A stretch of 64,000 nt of DNA from Ficedula albicollis (GCF_000247815.1 NC_021672.1:74279525-74343524), one strand, 5' to 3'. Positions 23,719 through 36,880 are shown, counted from the stretch's first letter. Numbers and translations: made by a program. The notes: generated from the sequence alone by a model not told the origin.

Positions 23719-26700
23719 TGTTTCAGTAAACTTCTCTTACTTTGCCGTTTATTGATGCTGAGCTGTACTTTGCTTTAATCAATTCTGAGCGTTACTCACA
23801 TTTCCCTTGCAATGCATTGCATTCTCTGTAATGCAGAAGAGTTTCTCCTCCACTCTTTCACTGCAAGCATTTTGCCAGCTTGTTTTTTGCATATTGAGAG
23901 CCTTGGGAGTGGTGCAGAGATCTTGTGCTGGTTCAGATGGGTTCAGCCAGTGCTCGTGGCTGCAACTCTGCTCTGGCTACACAGTCAGCAAGTTGTCAGA
24001 ATAGCATGTTCTTCTAAGCAGTTAATTTTAAATTCATTGCATTTGTTTTTATAAACTGATAACCCTACAAAAGGGTATTTTTACTACAGTTCATGCCATT
24101 AATGGAAAGAAGCAGCTTAATGAGCACAAATGTAGCTGCAATTCAGAATGAGTTTAAGAATGCTGCAGAGAGCTTTGGCTGACTGGAAAGTTGCTTTGAG
24201 AGGAGAGCTGAGATATTTTCCAGATGGGATCACAGCAGTTTTAACTCTGGCTTTACCAGTTAATAAAAGGGATTTGTGCTTTGTGACAGTTACTGAATGA
24301 GGATTTGGAAATGTGTGTAGGTCTTGGAGCACACAAGAGCTGCTGAGCTTCAATGTTTCTTACACAGAAACTTGTATTTGGTGGGTTTCACTTCAGTGTT
24401 GCATCAAAAACTGGAAAATATTTTGTGTAGCTGTATTTGATGCCAGGTAGATTGGAAGGATGTGTTCTCAGCTGACCAGGTGGTGTTGCCCTAAAACATT
24501 TCCTTTGACTTGTACAGTCCTTGCAGTGGAAACCTTTTGTAGAAAAATATTCTGCATTGGGCATTGAGAAATATTCAGATTGGATTCCTGAGGGCATCAG
24601 TCTTGCAGCAGAAGTAAACTTATTAATATGTGGAATCATTTACTGGATTTCTTTTAATGGCAATTCTGGGAATAAGCATAAAATAAAAAGGAATGTCATT
24701 AACAGGTCGAGTTTTTGAAACAGTAAAAATTTTCCCTTAGCGGTGCAGTTCCTTTGTCAGGGGCTGTTGTTCTCTTGCCCGTATTGAATTTCTAAATCTA
24801 TCGACTGTTTTTAAAATCAACCAATGTATTAAGAGAAGAGTGAGTGAGGGGGAGCACTCTGAGGATGGGCAGGGGGTTGAATGTGCAGTTAGAGCTTGTC
24901 TTTGGGACAGGCACATCTGCAGCTTGTACTTATTGAAATGTGCTTGCTTCAAGGCTGGTCTTAGTCTCCAACACCCTGTAATATAAATGTATATATTTAA
25001 ACCTGGGAAACAGCACTGGCAGTGTGGGCAGCAGTGGCAGTTTTATATGTTCTGGCACATTGTCCGATACAATATTCCAGATGAATCATTGTGGTCATTT
25101 ATTAAAGACCAACATGCAGCCTGCTTTTATAAGCTGTGAACAGCAGATATAAACCTTGGTTTTTTCATTTTATTTATTCAAGGGCACAAACTGTTGCATC
25201 TTGAGCACAAACCTATGCTTAGAAATGAAATTACAACAGAAATGAGAATGCTCAGTTGTCAGTTCAATCTGTTGTGGGCATGTGAAGAGTGAAAGACTAT
25301 AAAGAATCAGATTTGTCAGGAGATTGCAGTAATTTAAGGAATAAAATCCGAGGCACTTGTCAGCTGATTAATTAATGTACATTACTTTGTGGGTCCTTTG
25401 GTTCTGCTTGCCCCATGAGAGAGTCAACATATATTTAATTTCTCTCAATATTGAAGACATTAGGACATAGGTTAACAGAGAAAATAGGAGAAAGGAAAAT
25501 GAAAGAAGGCAAAAATGACATGGGATGGAAGGAAAAGCTGTAAATTACGACAGTATTTTCAAGTGGGGTGCAAAAACAATTATAAAATAACAAAAAAGAG
25601 AGAATATATATTACAGAACAGAAAGACTGAAAAAATATAGCACATTCAAAACTATGAATAGAAAGAAGAATGTGAATTGTACTATAGAAATAAGAAGAAA
25701 TTACCCATCTTTTGAACTTTGCTTATGTAGTTTTCTCCTTGTGGCTGTCTAGACACAGATATCTCCTTTTTCTTAATTTTGTTTGAAAAATCTTCTTTCC
25801 ACTTGATTAGGTCAGCTGATAGATAAGATATAATAGCGTAATGGCAAACAGATTTTAAATTGCTTCACATTTCTGGGGAATGTGGCTTTATGTAGAAATG
25901 GAAGAATCCTTACATGTGATGCAGTGTTTGAGATACATCTTGAGGTATTACTTCCAGTAACCAAAGAAGAATCCTTACATGTGATGCAGTGTTTGAGAGA
26001 CGTCTTGAGGTATTACTTCCAGTAACCAAATTCAGGGAAGCTGCTTGTGTCACCATGCCAGGGAGGAGAAGAGAACTGGAAGAAACATCCTTGTGGGATT
26101 CTTTTTGGGATGCCAGAAAGTCCTGTGAAACTCAGCTGTACAGAATTTACTGAGGAATTTATCACGTTCAGTTAAAAACATCAGTTGCACGAGTCGAGGT
26201 TTTTAACAAAATCCACGTAAAGCCTAGTTATAACTCGGAAAGTGCATCATGTTCCATTCTGAAAGAGCAGTGAGTTTGATGCTGAGACTGAAAATTAACT
26301 TAAATGTGCTGCTGGGCACCCATCCCGTGGAAACGAGCTGCTCTGCTGTCAGAGCAGGGCTGTTGGTGAGAAAGGTGTTTAAACTATTCACCACCTGAAT
26401 TCCTGATAAATATGGGAAAAGAAAGGAAAAAAAAACCAGCTCTTGAGTCATTAGACATTTTCTAGCTTAGCCTCTGGAGAGAGAGTTTAGTGAAATCCAC
26501 TGTATTCCTGCATTTCCCACTTACATATTAATTAATTTTCTTCTTTTTCTTTCAAGACAAGTTTATTAGATGGCAAATTTACACTCATTTACTGCAAAAC
26601 TTCCGTATCAAGATCTTGAAAGTCAAATTTATGTCATTGTAAAGAAAACCCTTTCAAGGTCAGCAAGAGACTGCTTTGCATTAGTTGTGGAATCAAAAGC

Positions 26701-27479
26701 ATTTTGGCTTTATGTGCTACTCATAACCCCCTTGCATTTCATTATTGTGACTGTGATTTACAGGTCATTAAAACAATAAAATACAGGTTCATCAACAGAA
26801 AAAACTGTCCTAAAATTTCCTTACGCTTCTGTAAAGTTGGGCACTTGTCCAGGAAGAGCAGAGGGTTTGTTTTGGTTTTTTTTTCCATGAAAATTTGTCT
26901 GTGGGGGGAAATGCATCCACTGAAATTTAACTTCAGAGTAGGCATTTTCAGCTTGTAAACTGTTGTGTAGCTCAAAGAAAATTCTCATAACTTGTGCTCA
27001 GCTCGATGGGATTTTGGGAAGCGGAGAGGAATGACCTCCAAACAAGAGAATGATGTTTACTTCAATTTTAATGGGTTTTATTAGCAGCTTCTTTTTCCCC
27101 TTCCTCATCCTCTTTATGTAGAAACTCCAAACTACTGATTAGGTAGCTGTGGATTTGTCCATGTAATCTTCCTTCAGTGGCATTTATTTATTTATTTTGT
27201 GTTCAGAATTAATCTAGAGCAAGCCTTGCTTGCCTGGATGAAAACATTTCTCACTCAGGAGGCAACTCTTATTTCCATGACACCTTGCACTTCAAAAATT
27301 AATTTAATTTACCAGTCAGAATCTACGGGGAAGTTCAGAGAGCAGTAACAAAGCAGATGATGAAAAGTTAGATGATGAAAGAATAAAAGCGTAGGTAAAA
27401 GTGTGAAAAATGATTTGGTACTTGTTTCACTTGTTTCTTTAAAGTGCTCACTAGCTGGCAAAGAATAATGAAACTCTTA
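23719..27479. other. Intronic DNA, no gene recognised
   Basis: Unique AT-rich sequence, notably A-rich on the + strand at 25.45-25.70 kb, with one 65-bp duplication at 25901. An 'acceptor-like' pyrimidine stretch ending TTTCAAG at about 26557 is followed by a 69-codon frame with no family match. Confidence 0.55.
25901..26030 (+). repeat. Two-copy tandem duplication, 65-bp period
   Basis: GAAGAATCCTTACATGTGAT starts copies at 25901 and 25966; both end CCAGTAACCAAA, with two substitutions (ATACATC versus AGACGTC). Confidence 0.95.
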
Positions 27480-27775
27480 GCAAGAAGATGGCTTTTATCA
27501 CCTCATGGCAGACTGCAGAACTCATCTGAATTTGGCAATGTGGACACAGACTGCAGCAAGGATTCTTTTTGTCTGTATTGGTGTAAGAAAATGACCTACC
27601 GAGGCAACACGTGATTAAAAATCAAGAAGCAAGAAGATGGCTTTTATCACCTCATGGCAGACTGCAGAACTCATCTGAATTTGGCAATGTGGACACAGAC
27701 TGTAGCAAGGATTCTTTTTGTATGTGTTGGTGTAAGAAAATTACCTACCGAGGCGACACGTGATTAAAAATCAGG
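27480..27775 (+). repeat. Two-copy tandem duplication, 149-bp period
   Basis: CAAGAAGATGGCTTTTATC at 27481 and 27630, each copy running to CACGTGATTAAAAATCA. About five substitutions separate the copies. Confidence 0.95.
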
Positions 27776-27874
27776 TGAATGCACTTAGTGTTGCATGCCT
27801 GTAAATAAACTGCTTTTATAGTGTGTCTCTGGAATATGGAATGGGATGCTTTGGTGTGTTCATGAGGTCAGCTT

Positions 27875-28026
27875 CAGCTGTGCCACAGCTCTGTTGTGCA
27901 CCTTGACTTTTGGTTTAGGGCTGGGAGGGATTGCTGGAGTGAAAATAACTCAGCTGTGCCACAGCTCTGTTGTGCACCTTGGCTTTTGGTTTAGGGCTGG
28001 GAGGGATTGCTGAAGTGAAAATAATT
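27875..28026 (+). repeat. Two-copy tandem duplication, 76-bp period
   Basis: CAGCTGTGCCACAGCTCTG starts copies at 27875 and 27951, each ending GTGAAAATAA. It begins 100 bp after the preceding 149-bp duplication. Confidence 0.95.
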
Positions 28027-29360
28027 CCTCTCATTTTGTGCAAAGGAAAAGGGCAATGTTAAAATAATTACCTTAGTAAAGAGGGTTTGTAAAGCACAGG
28101 AGTGCAGAGTGAAGGTCTTGGACTTCAAAACTCTGTGTCTGAAGTTGCAGATCCTTGTAGGAAATAGAAGCATTTTTGGATAGGTAGGAAAACCCAATTT
28201 TTAAGTTACTTGTAGACATTAGTGAAGCTGAATAATGTCGTGCTTCTCTCCCAGCCATTGTACTAACCAACATCTGCCATACTGGAGGTAGAGGGTTTGA
28301 TATCAGAGTTTATTCCCAATCTTTAGGTGTGCTGCAGACCGGGAGGAGGGCTGTGCTGCTCTTTTGTACAGCATCCTTTAAAACACAGCATTTTTTAAGT
28401 TTTCTGCCCAGCTCTGCTTTCAGCTGGAATGATAAGCAGGAAAGCTTTTTAAAAAACAAGAAGTGCCTGGGGGCTCTGCTTTTTTCTCCTCACAAGAGGA
28501 GGAAAATTTGTGTATTTATTTCGAAAAATGAATATAAAATAAATATGGAAAGGGGACTGTGAGATAGAGAAAACCAAAACACGGAAGACTTCTGTACCAC
28601 TTGTCTGTGGGTGTATTAAAAGATGTTCATCTCCTGAGGGGAAAAGGTGTGAATGTCTGCTTCACAGGATTTTTGCGTGTGAATAACCTGGCTTTTGGTA
28701 TCCAAATAAGTTGCTTCATTAGGAAGCTAAGTGGTTTCTTTATGTATAAATAGACTTTAAGTGGAGGTAAATGGTTCTGGAACATCAATCATTTGCTAGA
28801 CTGTTCTCAAGCCATCACTTGTTAGACAGTTCTCAAGCCTTCTGTCTTGACTCCCCTACCCTAAAAAAAAAATGAATAAATAATAAAAAAATCTGCCCAG
28901 AAATCAGCAGGTAGGATAATTCCTAAATTGATATGGACACTATTCAGCAGATCTGTTCTCTTTGTCTGATTTATGAATCGTGCTGCTGAGTGTTCAAATC
29001 ATACCCCATCCTGAAAAGGTTTTCAATCTGTTCCAGTGGCATCATGTAATTACTGTGCAGCACATGATGACAGTGTTTAAGCCTCAGGATGCCCTTCAGG
29101 GAAGTAGTGCAGATAATTATCCGTGCATCAGCCCAGATTTAAAACAAAAAAGAGAGGGGGAGGGAAAAAAAAAAAAAAAAATCGATGCTGCTTGGTGGCC
29201 GAGTTCAGCGTGTTCCAGTGAAGGGTTTTGGATTTGACTTGGAGTGGTGGGGTTGTTTGGAAGTAGGCCATCTCCTGCTGAGAGGGAGCATCAGGCCGGG
29301 GCAGACTGGGCCCAGAGCATGCTCTGAGCTCGGGGTTTGCAGAGGGTCTGTTCCCTCTGC
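28027..29360. other. Intronic DNA, no gene recognised
   Basis: Unique sequence with a diverged 29-bp direct duplication near 28784-28839 (TTCTCAAGCC shared) and an A17 run at 29165-29181. No coding feature. Confidence 0.55.
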
Positions 29361-29970
29361 CACCCTCTGCCACCCTCTGCCACCCTCTGCCACCCTCTGC
29401 CACCCTCTGCCACCCTCTGCCACCCTCTGCCACCCTCTGCCACCCTCTGCCACCCTCTGCCACCCTCTGCCACCCTCTGCCACCCTCTGCCACCCTCTGC
29501 CACCCTCTGCCACCCTCTGCCACCCTCTGCCACCCTCTGCCACCCTCTGCCACCCTCTGCCACCCTCTGCCACCCTCTGCCACCCTCTGCCACCCTCTGC
29601 CACCCTCTGCCACCCTCTGCCACCCTCTGCCACCCTCTGCCACCCTCTGCCACCCTCTGCCACCCTCTGCCACCCTCTGCCACCCTCTGCCACCCTCTGC
29701 CACCCTCTGCCACCCTCTGCCACCCTCTGCCACCCTCTGCCACCCTCTGCCACCCTCTGCCACCCTCTGCCACCCTCTGCCACCCTCTGCCACCCTCTGC
29801 CACCCTCTGCCACCCTCTGCCACCCTCTGCCACCCTCTGCCACCCTCTGCCACCCTCTGCCACCCTCTGCCACCCTCTGCCACCCTCTGCCACCCTCTGC
29901 CACCCTCTGCCACCCTCTGCCACCCTCTGCCACCCTCTGCCACCCTCTGCCACCCTCTGCCACCCTCTGC
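29361..29970 (+). repeat. Perfect 10-bp satellite, 61 copies of CACCCTCTGC
   Basis: Sixty-one uninterrupted identical copies (610 bp) with partial copies at each end. Ten is not a multiple of three and the unit makes no stop codon, so all six frames stay open and encode a 10-residue repeat (PPSATLCHPL on +, GRGWQRVAEG on -). The long frames across it are therefore repeat artefacts, not genes. Confidence 0.98.
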
Positions 29971-30020
29971 CACCCCCATGCTCTGGTTCCTCTGGCAGCT
30001 GCAGAAGGGAGCCCAGCCTC

Positions 30021-30266
30021 TGGTGAGTCCATATTCCTCTCTCTGGTGAGTCCATATTCCTCCCTCTGAATCCATATTCCTCCCTCTGTCCATATTCCTC
30101 TCTCTGAGTCCATATTAATCTCTCTCAGTCCATATTCCTCTCTCTCAGTCCATATTCCTCTCTCTGGTGAGTCCATATTCCTCCCTCTGAATCCATATTC
30201 CTCCCTCTGTCCATATTCCTCTCTCTGAGTCCATATTAATCTCTCTCAGTCCATATTCCTCTCTCT
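30021..30266 (+). repeat. Diverged leader of the 42-bp satellite, with a 121-bp duplication
   Basis: Variant units sharing TCCATATTCCTC, separated by CTCTGGTGAG, CCTCTGAA and AATCTCTCTC spacers. The block starting GGTGAGTCCATATTCC at 30045 recurs at 30166 (121-bp period) before the array becomes regular. Confidence 0.9.
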
Positions 30267-31455
30267 CAGTCCATATTCCTCTCTCTCTCAGTCCATATTC
30301 CTCTCTCTCAGTCCATATTCCTCTCTCTCTCAGTCCATATTCCTCTCTCTCAGTCCATATTCCTCTCTCTCTCAGTCCATATTCCTCTCTCTCAGTCCAT
30401 ATTCCTCTCTCTCTCAGTCCATATTCCTCTCTCTCAGTCCATATTCCTCTCTCTCTCAGTCCATATTCCTCTCTCTCAGTCCATATTCCTCTCTCTCTCA
30501 GTCCATATTCCTCTCTCTCAGTCCATATTCCTCTCTCTCTCAGTCCATATTCCTCTCTCTCAGTCCATATTCCTCTCTCTCTCAGTCCATATTCCTCTCT
30601 CTCAGTCCATATTCCTCTCTCTCTCAGTCCATATTCCTCTCTCTCAGTCCATATTCCTCTCTCTCTCAGTCCATATTCCTCTCTCTCAGTCCATATTCCT
30701 CTCTCTCTCAGTCCATATTCCTCTCTCTCAGTCCATATTCCTCTCTCTCTCAGTCCATATTCCTCTCTCTCAGTCCATATTCCTCTCTCTCTCAGTCCAT
30801 ATTCCTCTCTCTCAGTCCATATTCCTCTCTCTCTCAGTCCATATTCCTCTCTCTCAGTCCATATTCCTCTCTCTCTCAGTCCATATTCCTCTCTCTCAGT
30901 CCATATTCCTCTCTCTCTCAGTCCATATTCCTCTCTCTCAGTCCATATTCCTCTCTCTCTCAGTCCATATTCCTCTCTCTCAGTCCATATTCCTCTCTCT
31001 CTCAGTCCATATTCCTCTCTCTCAGTCCATATTCCTCTCTCTCTCAGTCCATATTCCTCTCTCTCAGTCCATATTCCTCTCTCTCTCAGTCCATATTCCT
31101 CTCTCTCAGTCCATATTCCTCTCTCTCTCAGTCCATATTCCTCTCTCTCAGTCCATATTCCTCTCTCTCTCAGTCCATATTCCTCTCTCTCAGTCCATAT
31201 TCCTCTCTCTCTCAGTCCATATTCCTCTCTCTCAGTCCATATTCCTCTCTCTCTCAGTCCATATTCCTCTCTCTCAGTCCATATTCCTCTCTCTCTCAGT
31301 CCATATTCCTCTCTCTCAGTCCATATTCCTCTCTCTCTCAGTCCATATTCCTCTCTCTCAGTCCATATTCCTCTCTCTCTCAGTCCATATTCCTCTCTCT
31401 CAGTCCATATTCCTCTCTCTCTCAGTCCATATTCCTCTCTCTCAGTCCATATTCC
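30267..31455 (+). repeat. 42-bp pyrimidine-rich satellite, 28 perfect units
   Basis: CAGTCCATATTCCTCTCT recurs with alternating spacings of 22 and 20 bp, so the real unit is a 42-bp dimer. It repeats 28 times from 30267 to 31442 without a seen exception, plus a partial copy. The + strand is overwhelmingly C/T and the - strand purine-rich, a composition that can favour triplex (H-DNA) structure. Confidence 0.97.
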
Positions 31456-33056
31456 TTCCCTTCCTCCCTGCTGCCTGCAGTTTCCTCAGGTAAACCCCAG
31501 CTTCTCACCTGCCTCTCCTCTCTAATAACAGTACCTGTTTGAAACTGCCCTGCCTTCCTTCACTGAAATAATTCTGGCTTGTCTGTGTTCATTTCTTCAC
31601 TGGAGAAGAATTGCATTTTTTTAACAGGAATGCTGGGCTGGGCAGAAAAATGGGCACAATTCTTTTTTTTTCTTCTGACTTAAAATTAGCTAACTGTGCT
31701 ATATATAGCAGCAGTTCTTCAACCAACTCTTCTCAGTTCTTTTTTCATTATGTTCTTTTAAGCTAATTTTGGTTTAAAGCATGGATTATTTCGTGCATCT
31801 CATTTTTTAGAGGGAGCTGGGGTAGTCCTGCAAGGGAGAATTTTATTTAGGACAATACTGAGAGATACAGCTCTTGGTTTCAAGACAGATTGCTAAACAG
31901 GGTAAGTTAGATGTTTTATGCTGCAATGCATGTATTTCCTTCTTTAACCAGCTAAGGAATAGAAAAATGTATCTCCTTATTTTTTGTGATGACTGAGATT
32001 TGGCACCTTGGTAAGATATAATAGGAATTTCTGAACAAATTCATAGTCTTTGTAGTAGTTAAGGTGAATGCTTGATACGGCTTAGGATTTAATTAACTTC
32101 TAATTAACTGTGGGGAAAGCAGGATTTATGATTCAAAGTATTATCAAGGCTTAGTTCTTGCACTTGATTTAAAATCTTGTTTTCCTCCAAGAACATCTGC
32201 AAATTACAACTTTTAAATTCTTTAATGCAAGGCATTTAACTTGGAGCAAAAAAAAAAAAAAAAATCAGTTGACAATGTGTTTTTAAAACCTCTAAACTGG
32301 GGTTATAAAAAGCAGGGAGTGAATTGGTAAACTGACACCACCCACTTCCATTCCCAAAAAAAGAAAAGTTGCTTCCTGATTTCACTTACCTGTGGGTGAA
32401 GGAAGATGCTTTAACATCATGACTGAACTTCATGTGTGTTTTAAGGTTTTGGTGTGACGCAGTTCGTCACTGCATGGAGACTGGAGTCTCAATGCTAATT
32501 AATTCACAAATATTTTGGGGTTGGGAGGGGAGCTCGTTTTTACAAGTGGGCAGCCTCTAGCCTGTTGAGACTGTGGATATGTGCTTCAGTCTTTTGGGTA
32601 GAATATTTGAATTACAAGGGGACAAGCTGCTTGTCAGTGAATTTGCTGAGTCTGACAATTTGCTAGTGTTCAACATCTCGGGCTGTTCTTATGACCTTGT
32701 TCATAAAAATACTTATTTATTTGTTTATTCTTCCCTTTGCAGTAAGTGCTGACTCTGGTTAGTTTCCCAAAAAGTTAAATTCTTCCATTATTGCTACGAA
32801 GGTTAACTGAGTTTTGTACTGTCTCCTCTGCAGAGCTTCTCTTGTCTCTACCCATTTTATTCAATGTGTGAGTCCACTTTGGGTCATGGGCAGCTTGTGG
32901 CAAAAATCTGCCTTGTGTTGATGATTTTAATGGTGCTTGTGCATAAAGAGTTTCTTTGGAGAGCTCAGCTTGACAACAGGATATTGCCTTTTGTTCTGCT
33001 GCAGTTTTACTCTGTGCTTGTTGATTTCTTCATATTTCTAAACGTGTATGTATATA

Positions 33057-33090
<34 letters not shown>

Positions 33091-36000
33091 CCACACAGAG
33101 AACATGCAGAGAGGGAGGTGAATGTGTGTAAGAGCTGCTAGCTGAACAAGAGTATTCAAAATGCATTTGAATTACCCTGAATTGAGGGCTGCAATTGAAT
33201 AAAACTGTGCATTTCCATGGTAAGGAATGTTGTTACCCAGTCAGTTTAGACATGTCAGCTGCCCATTAGGATTTCCTTTCCTTTCATTGTGGACCAATAC
33301 ATGGTAACTTGCACTAAAAGACCAGAGGGAAAGGTTCATGTTCCTAGGATTGTGCTGAGCAGATGTTCTGATTTCTAGAAACTGCAGGTCTCTGGAGGGA
33401 ACCCGAGGGACTCACGTGACTGAAAATGTAAGGAATGTAATGCAACCTGTTGAGTTACTTTTTGAAGGGGGATGAAAAAGTTCATTTTGCTTTTCACGTG
33501 AGTAAAAAGTCAGACGTGTGTGGCACTTTGGCACCAGGAGAGCAATGAGACCATGCTGTGGATTTAGTCCTCTTGAGGGAGCACCACTGATGAAATAATG
33601 TTTAAATCAACTTTTTGCTTGAATTTTCATAAATATAGTTGCTTGTACAGGGGGAAAACATCAGTTAAGGATGTGGGGTGAAGGGGAACCTTTGTTTATG
33701 CATCGCTTCAGCTGCCTGCCAACTGTTTTTTGAATTATTAAAATCTTTTGGACAGTGAAGGCTCAGCCTTTTCCCATTGACATTGTATTCTAAATAAGAG
33801 ATTTTACTACTGCTGACAATTGCACATACTCACTTGGTGTGCCAGATGGAGAGCCTGTGACAATTTTAGGCTGAGGGTTGTGTCTAAAAACTTTGTCAGC
33901 ATTCTGCATCAGATCTTGACCTATTTTAGACACTTTGCTACACTCTGGTATTGCCATTTATTAGCGTCTTCTTTTTATAAAGTGGAGGAAGGAGTGGAAA
34001 TCATGTTTCACAAGCATGAGCTAAATTCCCTTTTCCAAGTGAAAAAGAAAATGTACACCAGTACTCATTTAAAATAATTGGCTCAGCCATGTCTAATTGA
34101 GTCTGAGATTTTATGGAAAAGTAAAGAAGGCATTATTAATTCTTTCTATATGTGTCCAGCATCAGTTAGGAAATGGGCTTGTAAAAGTGAAAACCTAAAA
34201 TATTTGGGATTGTGTTATTTTTAAAAAACTTTGGCTTTTTTTGTACCAAGAGAGTGGAAATAATGAGTTGGCTAAGTCCTTCCTGAATGAGCTGAAAATT
34301 GTCTGTTTTTTCAGTGCACTGAGGTTTAAAATGGGTATTAAATACAGTCCTGTGAATTTTGGCAGATTTTTGCCATGAAAACACTAAATCATATCAATTC
34401 AATAGTGAAAAGGTATTTATTGAGAATATCTGCCAATGAAAAATTAGCAAATTTATCTGTATAAAGGAGTTGTTTGGAACTTTAAATTTCCTAAAAGGTG
34501 ACCAAGAGTAAGTGAAACATTTCTTTTTGTGGATCAGAATTTCCTCCCCAAGAACATAGGGAAGAGAAAAGGAGAAAAACAAACAAACAAACAAAATACA
34601 GGAATGTTTCTCAAAATGATAAATAAGCTTGAATTTTTTCAATGTGTTTTCAGTACAACATCACTTTCCTTGTATTTATGCATGCTTCCATGTTTTAAAA
34701 TGTTTTCAGGATCTTCAGTCTTATGCCCATTTCAGTGCAGTGGTGAGGAGACAGTGGGTTGGTATTTAAACATGTCACTGGCTGTAAAAAACTGGAATTG
34801 CTTTGTGCTTTCCTTTAGCTAATCTGAATTTAATGGAAGCATGTTCCATGCACTGGCTTAGTTATTTTCTGATCACAACTTGATGCTCTTCCAAAATACA
34901 ACCTTTGGGGAAAAAAAGAAAGGAAATGTTTATTGCTATGTACTTCAGGCTGCTGTTAAGGGACTTGTGTGCAATTCATATCCCGCCCAAAAACATGGAA
35001 TACCAAAAGGTTTGCATGTTTTATACTTCCCTGTTTATATGGAAATTATTAACTTACTCAGCATTTCAGTGTTTTCAGTCACTGGAGGTCATTCCCAAAT
35101 TTGGCTGTCTTTATATTTCAGGTGCCTCTTTTGCCATAATATATGTAATAATAATTATGTAATTATATGGGTAACATAAGCATGTTGGTAGAAAATCTGT
35201 CATTTGCATGAACATTAGCAAATGGGCAACTGAATAAAAAACCTTTTAATCAATGAAAATGTTGTGTTTGGCAATACTGAGTAACATCTTTAGTGGAAGG
35301 GCTTGCAGAGTTTTCATGGAACAGCATTTGCTGTGGAGTCTTGTGGTCCCTTTGAGTGTGACCCGTGATTAAGATAAAAACAAAACCAGGAAAATGGCTT
35401 TATGGCATTGTTTTAAATGGACAGTTCTTCTTGACAAGAGGTTTTGTGGGGGGAAAATTGCACTGAGAAACAAGGAATACAACGAGGTTTTCAGAGCTGG
35501 CATTAAATGCAGGATATCAATGCAAGTCTTAGTTTTACTCAGTAGAAATTTATCTGAGACATTGCATCTTGCCTGGAAAATCTCTGTTAAACTTTTTATT
35601 TCTTTTTTTTTTTACTATTCTGAGAAACAGGATGATTTTATTTTTTCCCCTCCGGGAGAAAACAGCCCAAGCCATCGAGGCTGTCACAGCAGAGAAGGGA
35701 AGGCATGAGTTCAACCCCGCCACTTTTGGGGATGCCATCTGTTCCAGCCCACTCTGCCCCCCCGTTTGTTCTCTCTGTGAGCAGAGGCAGGACAGACTGA
35801 CGCTGACAGGACAGACACACTGAGGCTGCCATGAAGCTGCACTGCTTTCCCTGTCTCAGCTACCAGCTTTGTGCTGTTCCATAACTGGCATAACTGGCCA
35901 CAGCCCTGCTGGGCTTTCTCTGGCACTTCCAGACTTTCTGATCCAGAAAGCTCTTTGGCTTCCCAGGCTCCATCTTTTGTCTCTTGTTACCTCCGTGATT

Positions 36001-36469
36001 TTATATAAAAGATGAAATGAAAATGGTGCTGCCGTTTCCTTGAAAAATATTCCAAGACAAACGCTTTTAATAGTTATAAAATGTTTCCAGCTGGTTCCCT
36101 GAAAAGCTCTGATATCCCTGTGGCACTGAGGAAAAGTTGCAATTGGAACACTGAGCACTGGACCCTTTTCACTGAATCGCATGTCAGTGTCTGCAAAAAG
36201 TCTGCACTTTCAACTTGGGGGACCTCATGCACACACCAGTAGCATTTGTACTGATTAAAAATGTAGATTCTGTGACTGGTGAATACACTTCCACTTCTTT
36301 GCAGCCTTCTCATATCATACAAAAATAGAAGAAACATTTTTAATTGAAGAATTACAGTAATAAGGAATAATAATCAGTAAGACCCCGCTCTTTATCTAGA
36401 AAATAAATTAGTTGAAACAATAGATTCCTTTGCTGGTTCTGTGGACATCACAGGCCTTGCTCTGGAGGC
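31456..36469. other. Intronic DNA, no gene recognised
   Basis: Mostly unique AT-rich sequence with A18 at about 32250, a (TA)n stretch at about 33069 and a (CAAA)n stretch at about 34577. A GC-richer patch at 35.64-35.94 kb gives overlapping frames with no recognised domain. Confidence 0.55.
33046..33090. repeat. TA/TTTA microsatellite
   Basis: TATATATTTTATTTATTTAT leads into about eleven TA dinucleotides ending at 33090. Confidence 0.9.
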
Positions 36470-36719
36470 AGAAGTTACAATTTCAAGGTTTAAAGTTCTA
36501 ACTTTGGCATGTCATCTATGTTAGAAACGCTCATCACTTCTAACTAGATGTTTTTTTAGGTTTAAAGTTCTAACTTTGGCATGTCATCTGTGTTAGAAAC
36601 GCTCACCACTTCTAACTAGATGTTTTTTCCAGAAGTTACAATTTCAAGGTTTAAAGTTCTAACTTTGGCATGTCATCTATGTTAGAAACGCTCATCACTT
36701 CTAACTAGATGTTTTTTTA
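36470..36719 (+). repeat. Nested duplication, order A-B-B'-A-B
   Basis: A (AGAAGTTACAATTTCA) occurs at 36470 and 36631. B (starts AGGTTTAAAGTTCTAAC, about 72 bp) occurs at 36486, 36558 and 36647. The first and third B are identical; the middle one differs (CTGTG and CACCAC versus CTATG and CATCAC). The architecture matches the one at 15514 although the sequence is unrelated. Confidence 0.95.
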
Positions 36720-36797
36720 AGGTGTACCAAGTCCTTTGTGACACTGGAGATGGTTACCACTGATTCTGTTTCTGTCAAAACATTAATTTAATGTTTT

Positions 36798-36880
36798 CTG
36801 GCAGGCAGTATCCAATAGATGTGGGTCATCACAGCTCATCCTGCAAAGAGCTGAGCTGTTTGTAATGTGAATCTTGTTAT
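36798..36880 (+). repeat. Upstream copy of the left edge of the first N gap
   Basis: The 83-bp segment starting CTGGCAGGCAGTATCC recurs at 38606-38688 with about three substitutions, 1808 bp downstream, where it is cut off by the gap. Confidence 0.93.

Noticed and set aside
26557..26779. Acceptor-like TTTCAAG followed by a 69-codon frame
   Set aside because: No recognised family, ends without a donor, AT-rich composition.
29128..30176. Several 229-323 codon overlapping frames on both strands
   Set aside because: They read the 10-bp satellite, which is open in every frame; flanks have no family match or splice context.
29361..31455. CRISPR-like array
   Set aside because: Repeats are contiguous with no unique spacers, in a vertebrate intron.
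35550..35940. GC-richer patch with several overlapping frames
   Set aside because: No frame resembles a known protein and no exon-like borders were convincing.
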